From assembly GCA_964619935.1 (NCBI GenBank), contig CAZUGO010000016.1, positions 1 through 31,462 on the forward strand: DNA of 31,462 bases, given 5' to 3'. The DNA is from CAZUGO01 sp964619935 (GTDB lineage Bacteria > Planctomycetota > Phycisphaerae > UBA1845 > CAIVHJ01). Position 1 is the stretch's first letter, and each line of letters begins with the position of its first letter. The notes below the pieces were generated by a model, which ran no database searches, had not been told where the DNA came from, and saw only the letters and a program-made list of their open reading frames with translations. Both the position numbers and the translations under genes were made by a program. This document shows positions 25,007-31,462 of this stretch, piece by piece.

Positions 25007-25647
25007 CGGAATCCCTGCCGTTCCAGCGAAGCACCCAGATCGGGCGCGGCGCCGTCCAGCAACAGGTGCAACTGATGGAACAGGGTTCGGGCCAGGATGT
25101 CGGTTTCGATGTTGACCCGCTGGCCAATCCGCAGGTCCTTGAGCTGGGTGCGGTCCAGAGTCGTGGGGATCAAGGCCGCCGACCAGCGCTCACGTTCAAC
25201 GCGGGCGATCGTCAGCGAGACGCCGTTGACGGTGATGCCACCCTTGGGGACCACAAAGGGGCGGATCGCGTCATCCAGGGTCAGCCACAAAACCCACTCC
25301 CGGGCCGAGGATGCCACATCGGCCACGCGGGCCACGGCATCGACGTGACCCTGCACATAGTGGCCGTCGAAGCGGGCGTCGGCGCGCAGGGCCCGCTCCA
25401 GGTTGACGCGGTCTCCCAAAGCCAAGTCCGAGAACTGCGTGCGCTGCACGGTTTCCGTGATGACATCGAATTCACAACGGTCGGCGGTCGGCACCACGGC
25501 GGTCAGGCACACGCCGTTGACGGCAACGCTGTCGCCTTCGCGGACCCGCCCCTCGAGCCCGCAGAGGTCGATGCCCAGGCGCAATCCGGACGCGGAATGC
25601 CGGACGTCCCGGACGGTCCCGGTAGATTCAATGATTCCTGTGAACAT
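25003..25647 (-). CDS. ribE: Riboflavin synthase alpha chain
   Basis: 214 residues from the ATG at 25647, giving the universal N-terminus MFTGIIESTGTV; a TTG two codons upstream is less likely. GGAG lies upstream. It has two tandem lumazine-binding domains: about 1-97 (GDSVAVNGVCLTAV) and about 98-200 (DGHYVQGHVDAVARV, GGITVNGVSLTIA). It dismutates two 6,7-dimethyl-8-ribityllumazine to riboflavin. First gene of an operon with pdxA (ATGA overlap). Confidence 0.97.
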   Translation of the reverse strand: MFTGIIESTGTVRDVRHSASGLRLGIDLCGLEGRVREGDSVAVNGVCLTAVVPTADRCEFDVITETVQRTQFSDLALGDRVNLERALRADARFDGHYVQGHVDAVARVADVASSAREWVLWLTLDDAIRPFVVPKGGITVNGVSLTIARVERERWSAALIPTTLDRTQLKDLRIGQRVNIETDILARTLFHQLHLLLDGAAPDLGASLERQGFR

Positions 25648-25826
25648 CGGCAACAGGTCTCCACTCCCGTCATGCTAGCGGGTCGCTATGGGGGGTTCAA
25701 GAATGAAACATGAGCGGTTGCGGGCGCTGGGACGCCGATTTCGCGCTTTGGCGTTTGACTTCGAGCGGCGCAGGCCGGTGTGGGATCGCGTGGCTGGCGC
25801 CACGGTCTGGCGCGTCGGGCCGCCGA

Positions 25827-28133
25827 TCACTTCGCCGCGGCGGCCGCCCAGCCCAGGACCATGCCGCAGGTGCCGCAGCGCCGCGGTCCGCCGGCGAGGG
25901 CCGGCAATGCGCCCTTGGCGGCCTGTCCGACCGTGTCGGTCAACAGCAGCGGGGCGTTCTGTTGGCCGATGGGGAAGTCGAAGATCGCCGCCACGCCGAA
26001 CGTCTGATCGGACAACAGCGTGCTGTCTTCGCCGGTGGTGTCCATGATCTCGGTGCCGTCGCGGGTGTGCATCAGACCCAGCAGGTGGCCGATCTCATGG
26101 CTGACCACGTTGGCGACAGCCAGCGCCAGGGCATCAGTGTCGGCGGTCAGGCCGGCGAAGGCGCCCAGGTCGATGAAGGCGTTGTCGGTGCGGTTGGCGT
26201 TGTAGAAGTCGATGCCGTCGGCGAGCCCGAAAATCCCGAATTCGTCCTGCGCGCCGAAGAACACCGTGGTGGTGTTGCTTGGCGGTGCGTCGTCGGTGGT
26301 CAGCACGCTGACATTGTAGGGGGCGTAGTCGGCACGCACGGCGGCCAGGACGCCGCTCTGGAGCTCGGCGGTGCGGTCGGCGAATTCGGGGGCTACGGTG
26401 GCGGCGTCGAAGGCGGCCAGGTCGCCGAAGTTCTGTCCGGCGATGGTCACGCTGCCGGCGGCATCCCAGTGCAGGATGATCGTCTGGCCGGTCAACGGTG
26501 CCAGGCCGACCTGCGGTTCGAGGTTGACGGTGAGTTCGTAGTCGCCCGCGGTCGGGTTCAGCATGCTGCTGGCCACACCCAAGTAACACGGGTCGGTGTC
26601 ATGGCTGACCAACAGGCTCAGCGTCGCGTTGAGATCGAAGGTGGCCGTGTCGTCATTCCAGCCGATGCGAGCCGTGTTGCTGTCAAACAGGGCGATCATT
26701 GGATCCAGAATACTGTCGGCCGCGGCTCTGCAGTGCACGGTGACGCGGTCGCCCATCGACACCGGGCCCAGGTCGTAGACGTGCACGCCGTCGGGCTCAG
26801 CCAGGGTTTGATCCCTACTGGCTTGCCCGTCCTCACCCAATTGCAGCCTGGCGGCGCTGCTGAACGATGACCCCGGATCAACGTCCGTCGGGGCATCATC
26901 GGTGGCTGGATCGGCGGGATCGTCCGGCGTCGTGCCGCCCTCCTCCTCCTGGGCGATGGCCACGCTGATGGCAACCCGGTCGGAGTCGCTCAGCGGATGC
27001 TGAGCATCATCATCGGTGACCGTTAGTTCGAATTGAAAGTCGCCGGTGATCAGACCCGCAGGTACCTGGAAGAAGGCCAGCTCGCGGTCCGCCTCTTGCA
27101 GGGTCACCGGCAGGATGCCGTCCACCTGGCGCCACTGAAACCGGAGGTTGGCCCGGTCGGTCTCCAGGTCATAGCTCTTGAAGCCGCCCAGGAAAACCGT
27201 ACCGCCACCGGCGTCGAAACTCAGCGCCCGGTCCTCGCCGGCGCTGGCCACCGGTGGGGTTTGATCGAGGGGCGCCGTGGGGCCGACGTCGAACAGCAGC
27301 GGCAGGTCGGCGGTGCTGACCTGGTCGTCGCGGGTGCGGTCCAGATTGTGGCATTCGGGCGTGATGACCAGGCCGCCATTGTCAAAGACCTGGTCGCGGC
27401 ACGAATAGTACTGGTGGAGCGTGAAGTCGGCGACCGGGCGAACGCCGTCCGCGGCGCCGTCGCCTTGCAGGATGTCCACCAGCGTCCCGTAGTCCACACC
27501 GCTGAGGGTGCCGTCGGCGTTGAGATCGTAGAGGTCCGCGCACACCGCGGAACGATCCGGAGCCTGCTGGTCGGCGCACTCCATGAAGTGGTCGAAGCCG
27601 TAGACCACGCTCTTCTCGGCGGCCAGCAGCGTGTTGTCATTGCGGAAATAGTGCAGGATGAATTCGCGGACGAACTGCTTGGCGGCGGTGCTGTCCGGGT
27701 CGACGGCGGCGGCCACCTCGGCGATCTGCTCCAGATTCTGCAGGACCAGTGGGCGGTTGTCGTGCTGCTTGAGTTCCCAGTAGACCCCCCGGAGGGTCAG
27801 GTCCTGCTCATCGAGGACGTCCAGCGGCCGGAACTGTTGCGAGATCTCGGCTTTTCCGATCACCAGGTTCCCGGCAAACACGATGTTGCCGTCACCGTCG
27901 ATGGCCAACTCCTCCAGGAACACGTCGTACCCGCCCAGAGCCCCGTCTCCGACGCGACGGCAGAGCAGGAAGTCCTCCCCGGTGACGTACAGCCCGGCGC
28001 AGATTTCGTCCTCGGCGCCCTGCGGATTGATGGACAGCAGCACGTCTGCACAGCCGGCCACTCCGACCCACAGGCAGACGCCGGCGGTGAGTCCTGCCGG
28101 CAGGGTTGCGGACTTGCGATGAAACGGATGCAT
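25827..28133 (-). CDS. Large lipoprotein metalloprotease (metzincin-type)
   Basis: 768 residues from the ATG at 28133; the frame is open to 28325 but only this start gives a lipoprotein signal (GVCLWVGVAGC, lipobox VAGC, Cys28). Residues about 250-330 hold dockerin/EF-like segments (DLYDLNADGTLSGVDY, NLDRTRDDQVSTADL). Residues about 335-440 are a PKD/Ig-like domain (PPVASAGEDRALSFD, ELTVTDDDAQHPLSDSD). An acidic linker, then a pre-peptidase C-type beta domain (about 475-590: HVYDLGPVSMGDRVTV, DYELTVNLEP). The protease domain follows with zinc motif HEIGHLLGLMH (679-689) and Met-turn candidate M697 (GTEIMDT). Cell-surface proteolysis is likely. It ends with a short Cys pair (RRCGTCG). Confidence 0.88.
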   Translation of the reverse strand: MHPFHRKSATLPAGLTAGVCLWVGVAGCADVLLSINPQGAEDEICAGLYVTGEDFLLCRRVGDGALGGYDVFLEELAIDGDGNIVFAGNLVIGKAEISQQFRPLDVLDEQDLTLRGVYWELKQHDNRPLVLQNLEQIAEVAAAVDPDSTAAKQFVREFILHYFRNDNTLLAAEKSVVYGFDHFMECADQQAPDRSAVCADLYDLNADGTLSGVDYGTLVDILQGDGAADGVRPVADFTLHQYYSCRDQVFDNGGLVITPECHNLDRTRDDQVSTADLPLLFDVGPTAPLDQTPPVASAGEDRALSFDAGGGTVFLGGFKSYDLETDRANLRFQWRQVDGILPVTLQEADRELAFFQVPAGLITGDFQFELTVTDDDAQHPLSDSDRVAISVAIAQEEEGGTTPDDPADPATDDAPTDVDPGSSFSSAARLQLGEDGQASRDQTLAEPDGVHVYDLGPVSMGDRVTVHCRAAADSILDPMIALFDSNTARIGWNDDTATFDLNATLSLLVSHDTDPCYLGVASSMLNPTAGDYELTVNLEPQVGLAPLTGQTIILHWDAAGSVTIAGQNFGDLAAFDAATVAPEFADRTAELQSGVLAAVRADYAPYNVSVLTTDDAPPSNTTTVFFGAQDEFGIFGLADGIDFYNANRTDNAFIDLGAFAGLTADTDALALAVANVVSHEIGHLLGLMHTRDGTEIMDTTGEDSTLLSDQTFGVAAIFDFPIGQQNAPLLLTDTVGQAAKGALPALAGGPRRCGTCGMVLGWAAAAAK

Positions 28134-28329
28134 GGAACTGACCTCGAGAAAACGGCAGTTGCCCTCGGAACGCCGGTCGATTCGGACTCCGCTCGGATCA
28201 TCGACCGCAGCCGGCGGTCCCTTGATAACTCCGCCAGGGGCCGAAGTCTTTATGGGACTGATTCTTAGGGCTGCGACCCCCGATCGCCCCCGCTGCCGCC
28301 GCTCGGGCACCCTGGTGCGCACCAAATTC

Positions 28330-28349
28330 TTTCGGATTTCTGTCCGAAA
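28330..28349. promoter_or_regulatory. Inverted repeat upstream of the rRNA-locus promoter
   Basis: TTTCGGA (28330-28336) and TCCGAAA (28343-28349) form a 7-bp inverted repeat with a 6-bp centre, ending 6 bp before the -35 box. Its position suits a protein-binding or UP-type activating element. Tentative. Confidence 0.35.
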
Positions 28350-28355
28350 ACGGTG

Positions 28356-28383
28356 TTGACAGCCGCCGGCCCCGTGCTACATT
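28356..28383 (+). promoter_or_regulatory. Sigma-70-type promoter of the tRNA/23S locus leader
   Basis: Perfect -35 TTGACA (28356-28361), 16-bp spacer, -10 TACATT (28378-28383). Transcription should begin near 28390. The strength of the -35 box and position upstream of stable RNA genes support an rRNA-type promoter. Upstream bases to 28134 must also contain the reverse-strand metalloprotease promoter. Confidence 0.7.
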
Positions 28384-28463
28384 ACGTTGCTGGAGCGCCA
28401 CTGAAACTTGAGTCAACCGCTGAGGGATACACGACTTTTGTTCAACGGGCTACAGAGAAGAAA

Positions 28464-28526
28464 ATGCCGGCTCAGTTGTCAGTAAGCGTGGCTAAAAGCG
28501 CACCGTCGCAAGCCGCCGGCAACTGA
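28464..28526 (+). CDS. Possible 20-codon leader peptide
   Basis: An ATG at 28464, after AGAGAAG, opens a 20-codon frame reading MPAQLSVSVAKSAPSQAAGN, with its TGA (28524-28526) inside the loop of the following terminator hairpin. The location is typical of attenuator leader peptides, but so short an ORF may be chance. Confidence 0.2.
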   Translation: MPAQLSVSVAKSAPSQAAGN

Positions 28527-28545
28527 CTGGCGGCTTTTTTCTTTT
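28511..28545 (+). terminator. Intrinsic terminator or attenuator in the rRNA-locus leader
   Basis: Stem AGCCGCC (28511-28517) / GGCGGCT (28529-28535) with an 11-base loop and T tract (28535-28540, then CTTTT). It lies about 120 bp after the promoter and 70 bp before tRNA-Ile. An upstream segment TCAGTTG (28472-28478) is perfectly complementary to CAACTGA (28520-28526), and GCCG (28466-28469) to CGGC (28531-28534), so a competing antiterminator fold is possible. Confidence 0.75.
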
Positions 28546-28614
28546 GCCGATTTTGAGTGCAGAGACTAAATGGCGGACCGCCGCGAAGCGCTCTTGGTAC
28601 GAAATCTCTAGCGA

Positions 28615-28688
28615 GGGCTCGTAGCTCAGTTGGTTAGAGCGCGTCGCTGATAACGACGAGGTCGCTAGTTCGAATCTAGCCGGGCCCA
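28615..28688 (+). tRNA. tRNA-Ile (anticodon GAT)
   Basis: Complete cloverleaf: acceptor GGGCTCG / CGGGCCC (one G-T pair), discriminator A at 28688, D-arm AGCTCAGTTGGTTAGAGC, anticodon arm CGTCG-CTGATAA-CGACG with GAT at 28649-28651, variable AGGTC, T-arm GCTAG-TTCGAAT-CTAGC. CCA is not encoded. In most bacteria this tRNA lies in the 16S-23S spacer, as expected for the gene order here. Confidence 0.97.
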
Positions 28689-28731
28689 TCGAGTAAATCG
28701 TCCGCCGCGATGCTGTGGAGACGCGTGGCCC

Positions 28732-28821
28732 GTGCCGAACTGGTTGATCATTGTGAGTCTGGCCGCCATCGGGATCGTGCCGAACTGGTTGATTATTGTG
28801 AGTCTGGCCGCCATCGGAATT
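28732..28821 (+). repeat. 45-bp tandem duplication in the tRNA spacer
   Basis: Two adjacent units beginning GTGCCGAACTGGTTGAT, 42 of 45 bases identical; differences at unit positions 18, 42 and 45. Confidence 0.95.
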
Positions 28822-28857
28822 CTGCTGGTGGTCCGAATCAAGACCGGCGGCGGTTGA
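28732..28857 (+). CDS. 41-residue hydrophobic microprotein with an internal duplication
   Basis: A GTG-initiated ORF (VPNWLIIVSLAAIGI twice, then LLVVRIKTGGG) lies between the two tRNA genes. It consists of two exact 45-bp units (28732-28776, 28777-28821) plus a short basic tail. The product would be a one- or two-segment membrane peptide. The two copies differ at three bases, all at third codon positions and all synonymous (ATC/ATT, GGG/GGA, ATC/ATT), which supports coding. GGAG lies 11 bases upstream. No known family; a single-unit ancestor would be about 26 residues. Confidence 0.5.
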   Translation: MPNWLIIVSLAAIGIVPNWLIIVSLAAIGILLVVRIKTGGG

Positions 28858-28873
28858 GGTCCTAAGAATTGCA

Positions 28874-28892
28874 GTTGAGCAGTTTGCTCAAC
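28874..28892 (+). other. Hairpin between the microprotein ORF and tRNA-Ala
   Basis: GTTGAGC (28874-28880) / GCTCAAC (28886-28892) with loop AGTTT. No T tract; it may be an RNA processing signal in the precursor transcript. Confidence 0.45.
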
Positions 28893-28939
28893 GGTGCGAT
28901 CCCGCGGGCCACGGTTCCCGTGACGCTGGGTTCACGGCA

Positions 28940-29012
28940 GGGGCCGTAGCTCAATTGGGAGAGCGCCTGGTTTGCAACCAGGAGGTCGGCGGTTCGAGCC
29001 CGCTCGGCTCCA
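28940..29012 (+). tRNA. tRNA-Ala (anticodon TGC)
   Basis: Acceptor GGGGCCG / CGGCTCC contains the alanine identity pair G3-T70; discriminator A at 29012. D-arm AGCTCAATTGGGAGAGC, anticodon arm CCTGG-TTTGCAA-CCAGG with TGC at 28973-28975, variable AGGTC, T-arm GGCGG-TTCGAGC-CCGCT. CCA not encoded. Second spacer tRNA of the locus. Confidence 0.97.
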
Positions 29013-29076
29013 TGACAGTGTTCGGTTTCCGGCTGGCGGGTCCAGCCTGAAACCCAGCGCTGGCACCGTCAGCGCC

Positions 29077-29088
29077 GTTCTTTGACAA
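29077..29088 (+). promoter_or_regulatory. boxA-like antitermination element before 23S
   Basis: GTTCTTTGACAA resembles boxA (consensus near TGCTCTTTAACA) and sits in the pre-23S leader about 140 bp before the mature 5' end, where rRNA operons commonly carry one. The rest of 29013-29225 is spacer with a hairpin (AACCCCGC...GTGGGGTT, about 29109-29143). Confidence 0.6.
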
Positions 29089-29225
29089 TCGAATAGTGGA
29101 GTAACAGAACCCCGCGGGCGTCACACCGTGTCTGTGGGGTTCAGGGTTGTGGTAATGACAACCAATTGAGTGCCAAGTGAGGCGGTTTGGTTGCAGGATG
29201 GAGTGCGACAGCATTTCATTAATGT

Positions 29226-31462
29226 GATCAAGCTACTAAGGGTATATGGTGGATGCCTCGGCATCGAGAGGCGATGAAGGACGTGGTAGGCTGCGATAAG
29301 CTCTGGGGAGGAGTCAAACATCCGTTGATCCAGAGATCTCCGAATGGGGAAACCCGGTGTCACTACGCAAGTAGATGGCATCACCCGCGGATGAACGCAT
29401 AGTCCGCGTGGGGCGAACGCGGGGAACTGAAACATCTCAGTACCCGTAGGAAAGGAAATCAACCGAGACTCCGTCAGTAGCGGCGAGCGAAGGCGGATCT
29501 AGCCCAAACCAGGCTTCGGCCTGGGGTTGCGGGCCCTCGAGGAGTTACAAAAGCATGGCTAGTGGAACGGCCTGGAACGGCTGACCATAGAAGGTGACAG
29601 TCCTGTACGCGACGGCCATAGCTCTCCGTTGAGAGGTGTCCCAGAGTAGCGCGGAGCTCGTGGAACTCCGTGTGAAGCGGGGGGGACCACCCTCCAAGGC
29701 TAAGTACTACTCGATGACCGATAGTTGACCAGTAATGTGACTGAAAGCTGAAAAGAACCCTTTTTAAGGGAGTGAAAAGAACCTGAAACCATATACCTAC
29801 AAGCAGTGGGAGCACCATCGGTGGCTTCGGCCTCCGGGTGTGACCGCGTGCCTTTTGCATAATGAACCGGCGAGTTATTGTCTGTGGCCAGGTTAATCCC
29901 TTCCGGGGAGGAGCCGAAGCGAAAGCGAGTCTGAACAGGGCGTTCGAGTCGCAGGCGATAGACCCGAAACTGAGTGATCTACCCATGGCCAGGTTGAAGG
30001 GATGCTAATCCATCCTGGAGGACTGAACTCACTAACGTTGAAAAGTTAGGGGATGAGCTGTGGGGAGGAGTAAAAGTCTAATCAAACTCAGAGATATCTG
30101 GTTCTCTCCGAAATGCCTTTTGGGGCAGCGTCGGGCCACTACGCAACGGGGGTAGAGCGACTGAATCGATCGCGGGGGCCACCAGCCTACCGCATTGAAC
30201 CAAACTCCGAATACCGTTGCGACTATCTCGGCAGTGAGTCTACGAGGGCTAATCTTCGTGGTCGAAAGGGAAACAGCCCAGATCATCGGCTAAGGTCCCA
30301 AATCCAAGCTCAGTGCGTAAGGAAGTTCTTTTTCTGAGACAGCGGGGATGTTGGCTTAGAAGCAGCCACCATTTAAAAAGTGCGTAATAGCTTACCCGTC
30401 GAGAAATTGAGCGCCGATAATGAACGGGACTAAGCTTGGAACCGAAGCCGTGGGTGTTGCGAACTGCGAATCATGGACTGCCGGCTCGGCAGCTTGTGAT
30501 TCGCGGTTCGCAACGCGGTAGGAGAGCGTTGATCGGTAGATACAGGCCATACCGTAAGGAGTGGTTGCGGACCGATCAAGTGATAATGCCGGTATGAGTA
30601 ACGATAAAGCAGGTGAAAATCCTGCTCGCCGTAAACCTAAGGTTTCCTGGGGAAGGTAAATCCGCCCAGGGTTAGGCGGACCCTAAGGCGAGGCTGAAAG
30701 GCGTAGTCGATGGACAGCAGGTTAATATTCCTGCCCTCCGTCAGAAGGTTGAACCCAACGTGCGTTTTACTAGAGTGCAGCCCACGATGTGAAATGAGGG
30801 TTGCCGAAAGGTCGAGGCCGCTTTGTTGCCGAAGTGCACAACGGTAGAACCGAGAAAAGCGTTCGGGTGACGACTGGCGGATCCGTACTAAAACTGACAC
30901 AGGTAGGTGAGGCGAGTAGCCTCAGGCGCTCGAGAGAACGGTCTTTAAGGAACTAGGCAAATTCACCCCGTAACTTCGGGATAAGGGGTCCCGTCCCACC
31001 TTCGGGTGGGCGGGCGCAGAGAATCGGCAGTGGCGACTGTTTATCAAAAACACAGGTCTCTGCAAAGTCGTACAGACGACGTATAGAGACTGACGCCTGC
31101 TCGGTGCGGGAATGTTAAGGAAGTCGGTTATCCTTCGGGAGAAGCTGGCAACCGAAGCACCCGTAAACGGCGGCCCTAACTATGAGGGTCCTAAGGTAGC
31201 GAAGTTCCTTGTCGGGTAAGTTCCGACGCGCATGAATGGCGTAACGACTGCTGCACTGTCTCAAAGACCGACTCGGTGAAATTGTAATTGTGGTGAAGAT
31301 ACCACATACCCGCGGCAAGACGGAAAGACCCCGTGAACCTTTACTATACCCTAGTATTGGTCGCAGGCATCTCATGCGTAGGATAGGTGGGAGGCGATGA
31401 TCCAGCCGTTCCGGCGGTTGGGGAGCCATCCTTGAAATACCACCCTTGTGCTGTTTGCTGCC
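29226..31462 (+). rRNA. rrl: 23S ribosomal RNA, 5' about three quarters, cut by window end
   Basis: The sequence aligns by eye with bacterial 23S from its 5' end (AAGCTACTAAGGGTATATGG, TGGATGCC, GAGGCGATGAAGGACGTG) through universally conserved segments (GGGGAAACCC, AAGCAGTGGGAGCA, GTTGGCTTAGAAGCAGCCA, ACTGTTTATCAAAAACACAG, GGCGGCCCTAACTATGAGGG, GGTAGCGAAGTTCCTTGTCG, GACGGAAAGACCCCGTGAAC) and leaves the window near E. coli position 2230. Start inferred by alignment to the E. coli 5' end. Reverse-strand ORFs across it are spurious. No 16S precedes it. Confidence 0.98.
30456..30514 (+). other. Extended hairpin in 23S at the helix-45 position
   Basis: GTTGCGAAC-T-GCGAATCA (30456-30473) pairs with TGATTCGC-G-GTTCGCAAC (30497-30514): about 18 bp with one T-G pair, capped by CTGCCG/CGGCAG. 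It falls between ACCGAAGCCGTGGGT and GCGGTAGGAGAGCGTT, the region of E. coli helix 45, where many bacteria have intervening sequences. Confidence 0.7.

Noticed and set aside
28492..28689. Reverse-strand ORF starting MGPARFELATSSLS
   Set aside because: Antisense of tRNA-Ile; spurious.
28951..29214. Reverse-strand ORF ending MEPSGLEPPTSWLQ...
   Set aside because: Antisense of tRNA-Ala; spurious.
29474..31429. Several ORFs across the 23S rRNA
   Set aside because: They lie within a clearly recognisable 23S gene.
1..31462. CRISPR arrays, complete insertion sequences or an integrase
   Set aside because: No regularly spaced repeats, transposase or integrase motifs were found; the repeats present are short coding or 3'-UTR duplications.

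Overview
The window looks like a chromosome segment of a high-GC planctomycete, most likely a Phycisphaerae-like lineage. This rests on the secreted proteins: C-terminal Ca-binding dockerin/EF-hand repeats ending in LLGAWGP, MopE-like Cys-rich repeats, an IPTL/VPTVSEWG sorting motif, a CRTAC1/ASPIC protein paired with a TPR protein, and 23S rRNA genes unlinked from 16S. The taxonomy is inference from sequence style; no 16S is present.

Layout. 1-1500: surface/secreted protein genes. About 1440-3500: a decayed mobile element of lower GC. It holds a phage-type protein with internal repeats, a strong terminator, a small sigma-like protein and an HTH protein separated only by an in-frame TAG, an AT-rich stretch with direct repeats, the 3' half of a tRNA-Ala(CGC) that looks like an attachment-site scar, and fragments of small reverse-strand genes. 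3655-6897: a large Cys-rich von Willebrand A protein and a small secreted His/Cys protein. 7332-13030: a metabolic cluster with a fused PorG / GltD-like / ferredoxin polypeptide, PorA, PorB and a methionine gamma-lyase-like PLP enzyme. Together these could convert methionine to 2-oxobutyrate and on to an acyl-CoA with reduced ferredoxin or NAD(P)H. 13245-17619: a Cys-rich lipoprotein, a SAM methyltransferase, dodecin and a secreted or membrane di-heme oxidoreductase. 17958-20431: a translationally coupled TPR and ASPIC/FG-GAP pair. 20517-25647: housekeeping genes (RNase D, GNAT, WaaP-like kinase, PilZ, PdxA, riboflavin synthase). 25827-28133: a large metzincin-type lipoprotein. 28350-31462: promoter, leader with terminator, tRNA-Ile(GAT), tRNA-Ala(TGC) and about three quarters of 23S rRNA, running off the window end.

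The most notable observations are these. (1) A duplicated 41-residue hydrophobic microprotein ORF lies between the two tRNAs, and all three differences between its two 45-bp copies are synonymous. (2) An in-frame amber codon separates the two sigma-like halves. (3) The PorG-GltD-PorD fusion sits in one cluster with a gamma-lyase. (4) The rRNA locus has kept the spacer tRNAs but lost 16S, and it carries a terminator or attenuator in its leader and a long extra hairpin at 23S helix 45.
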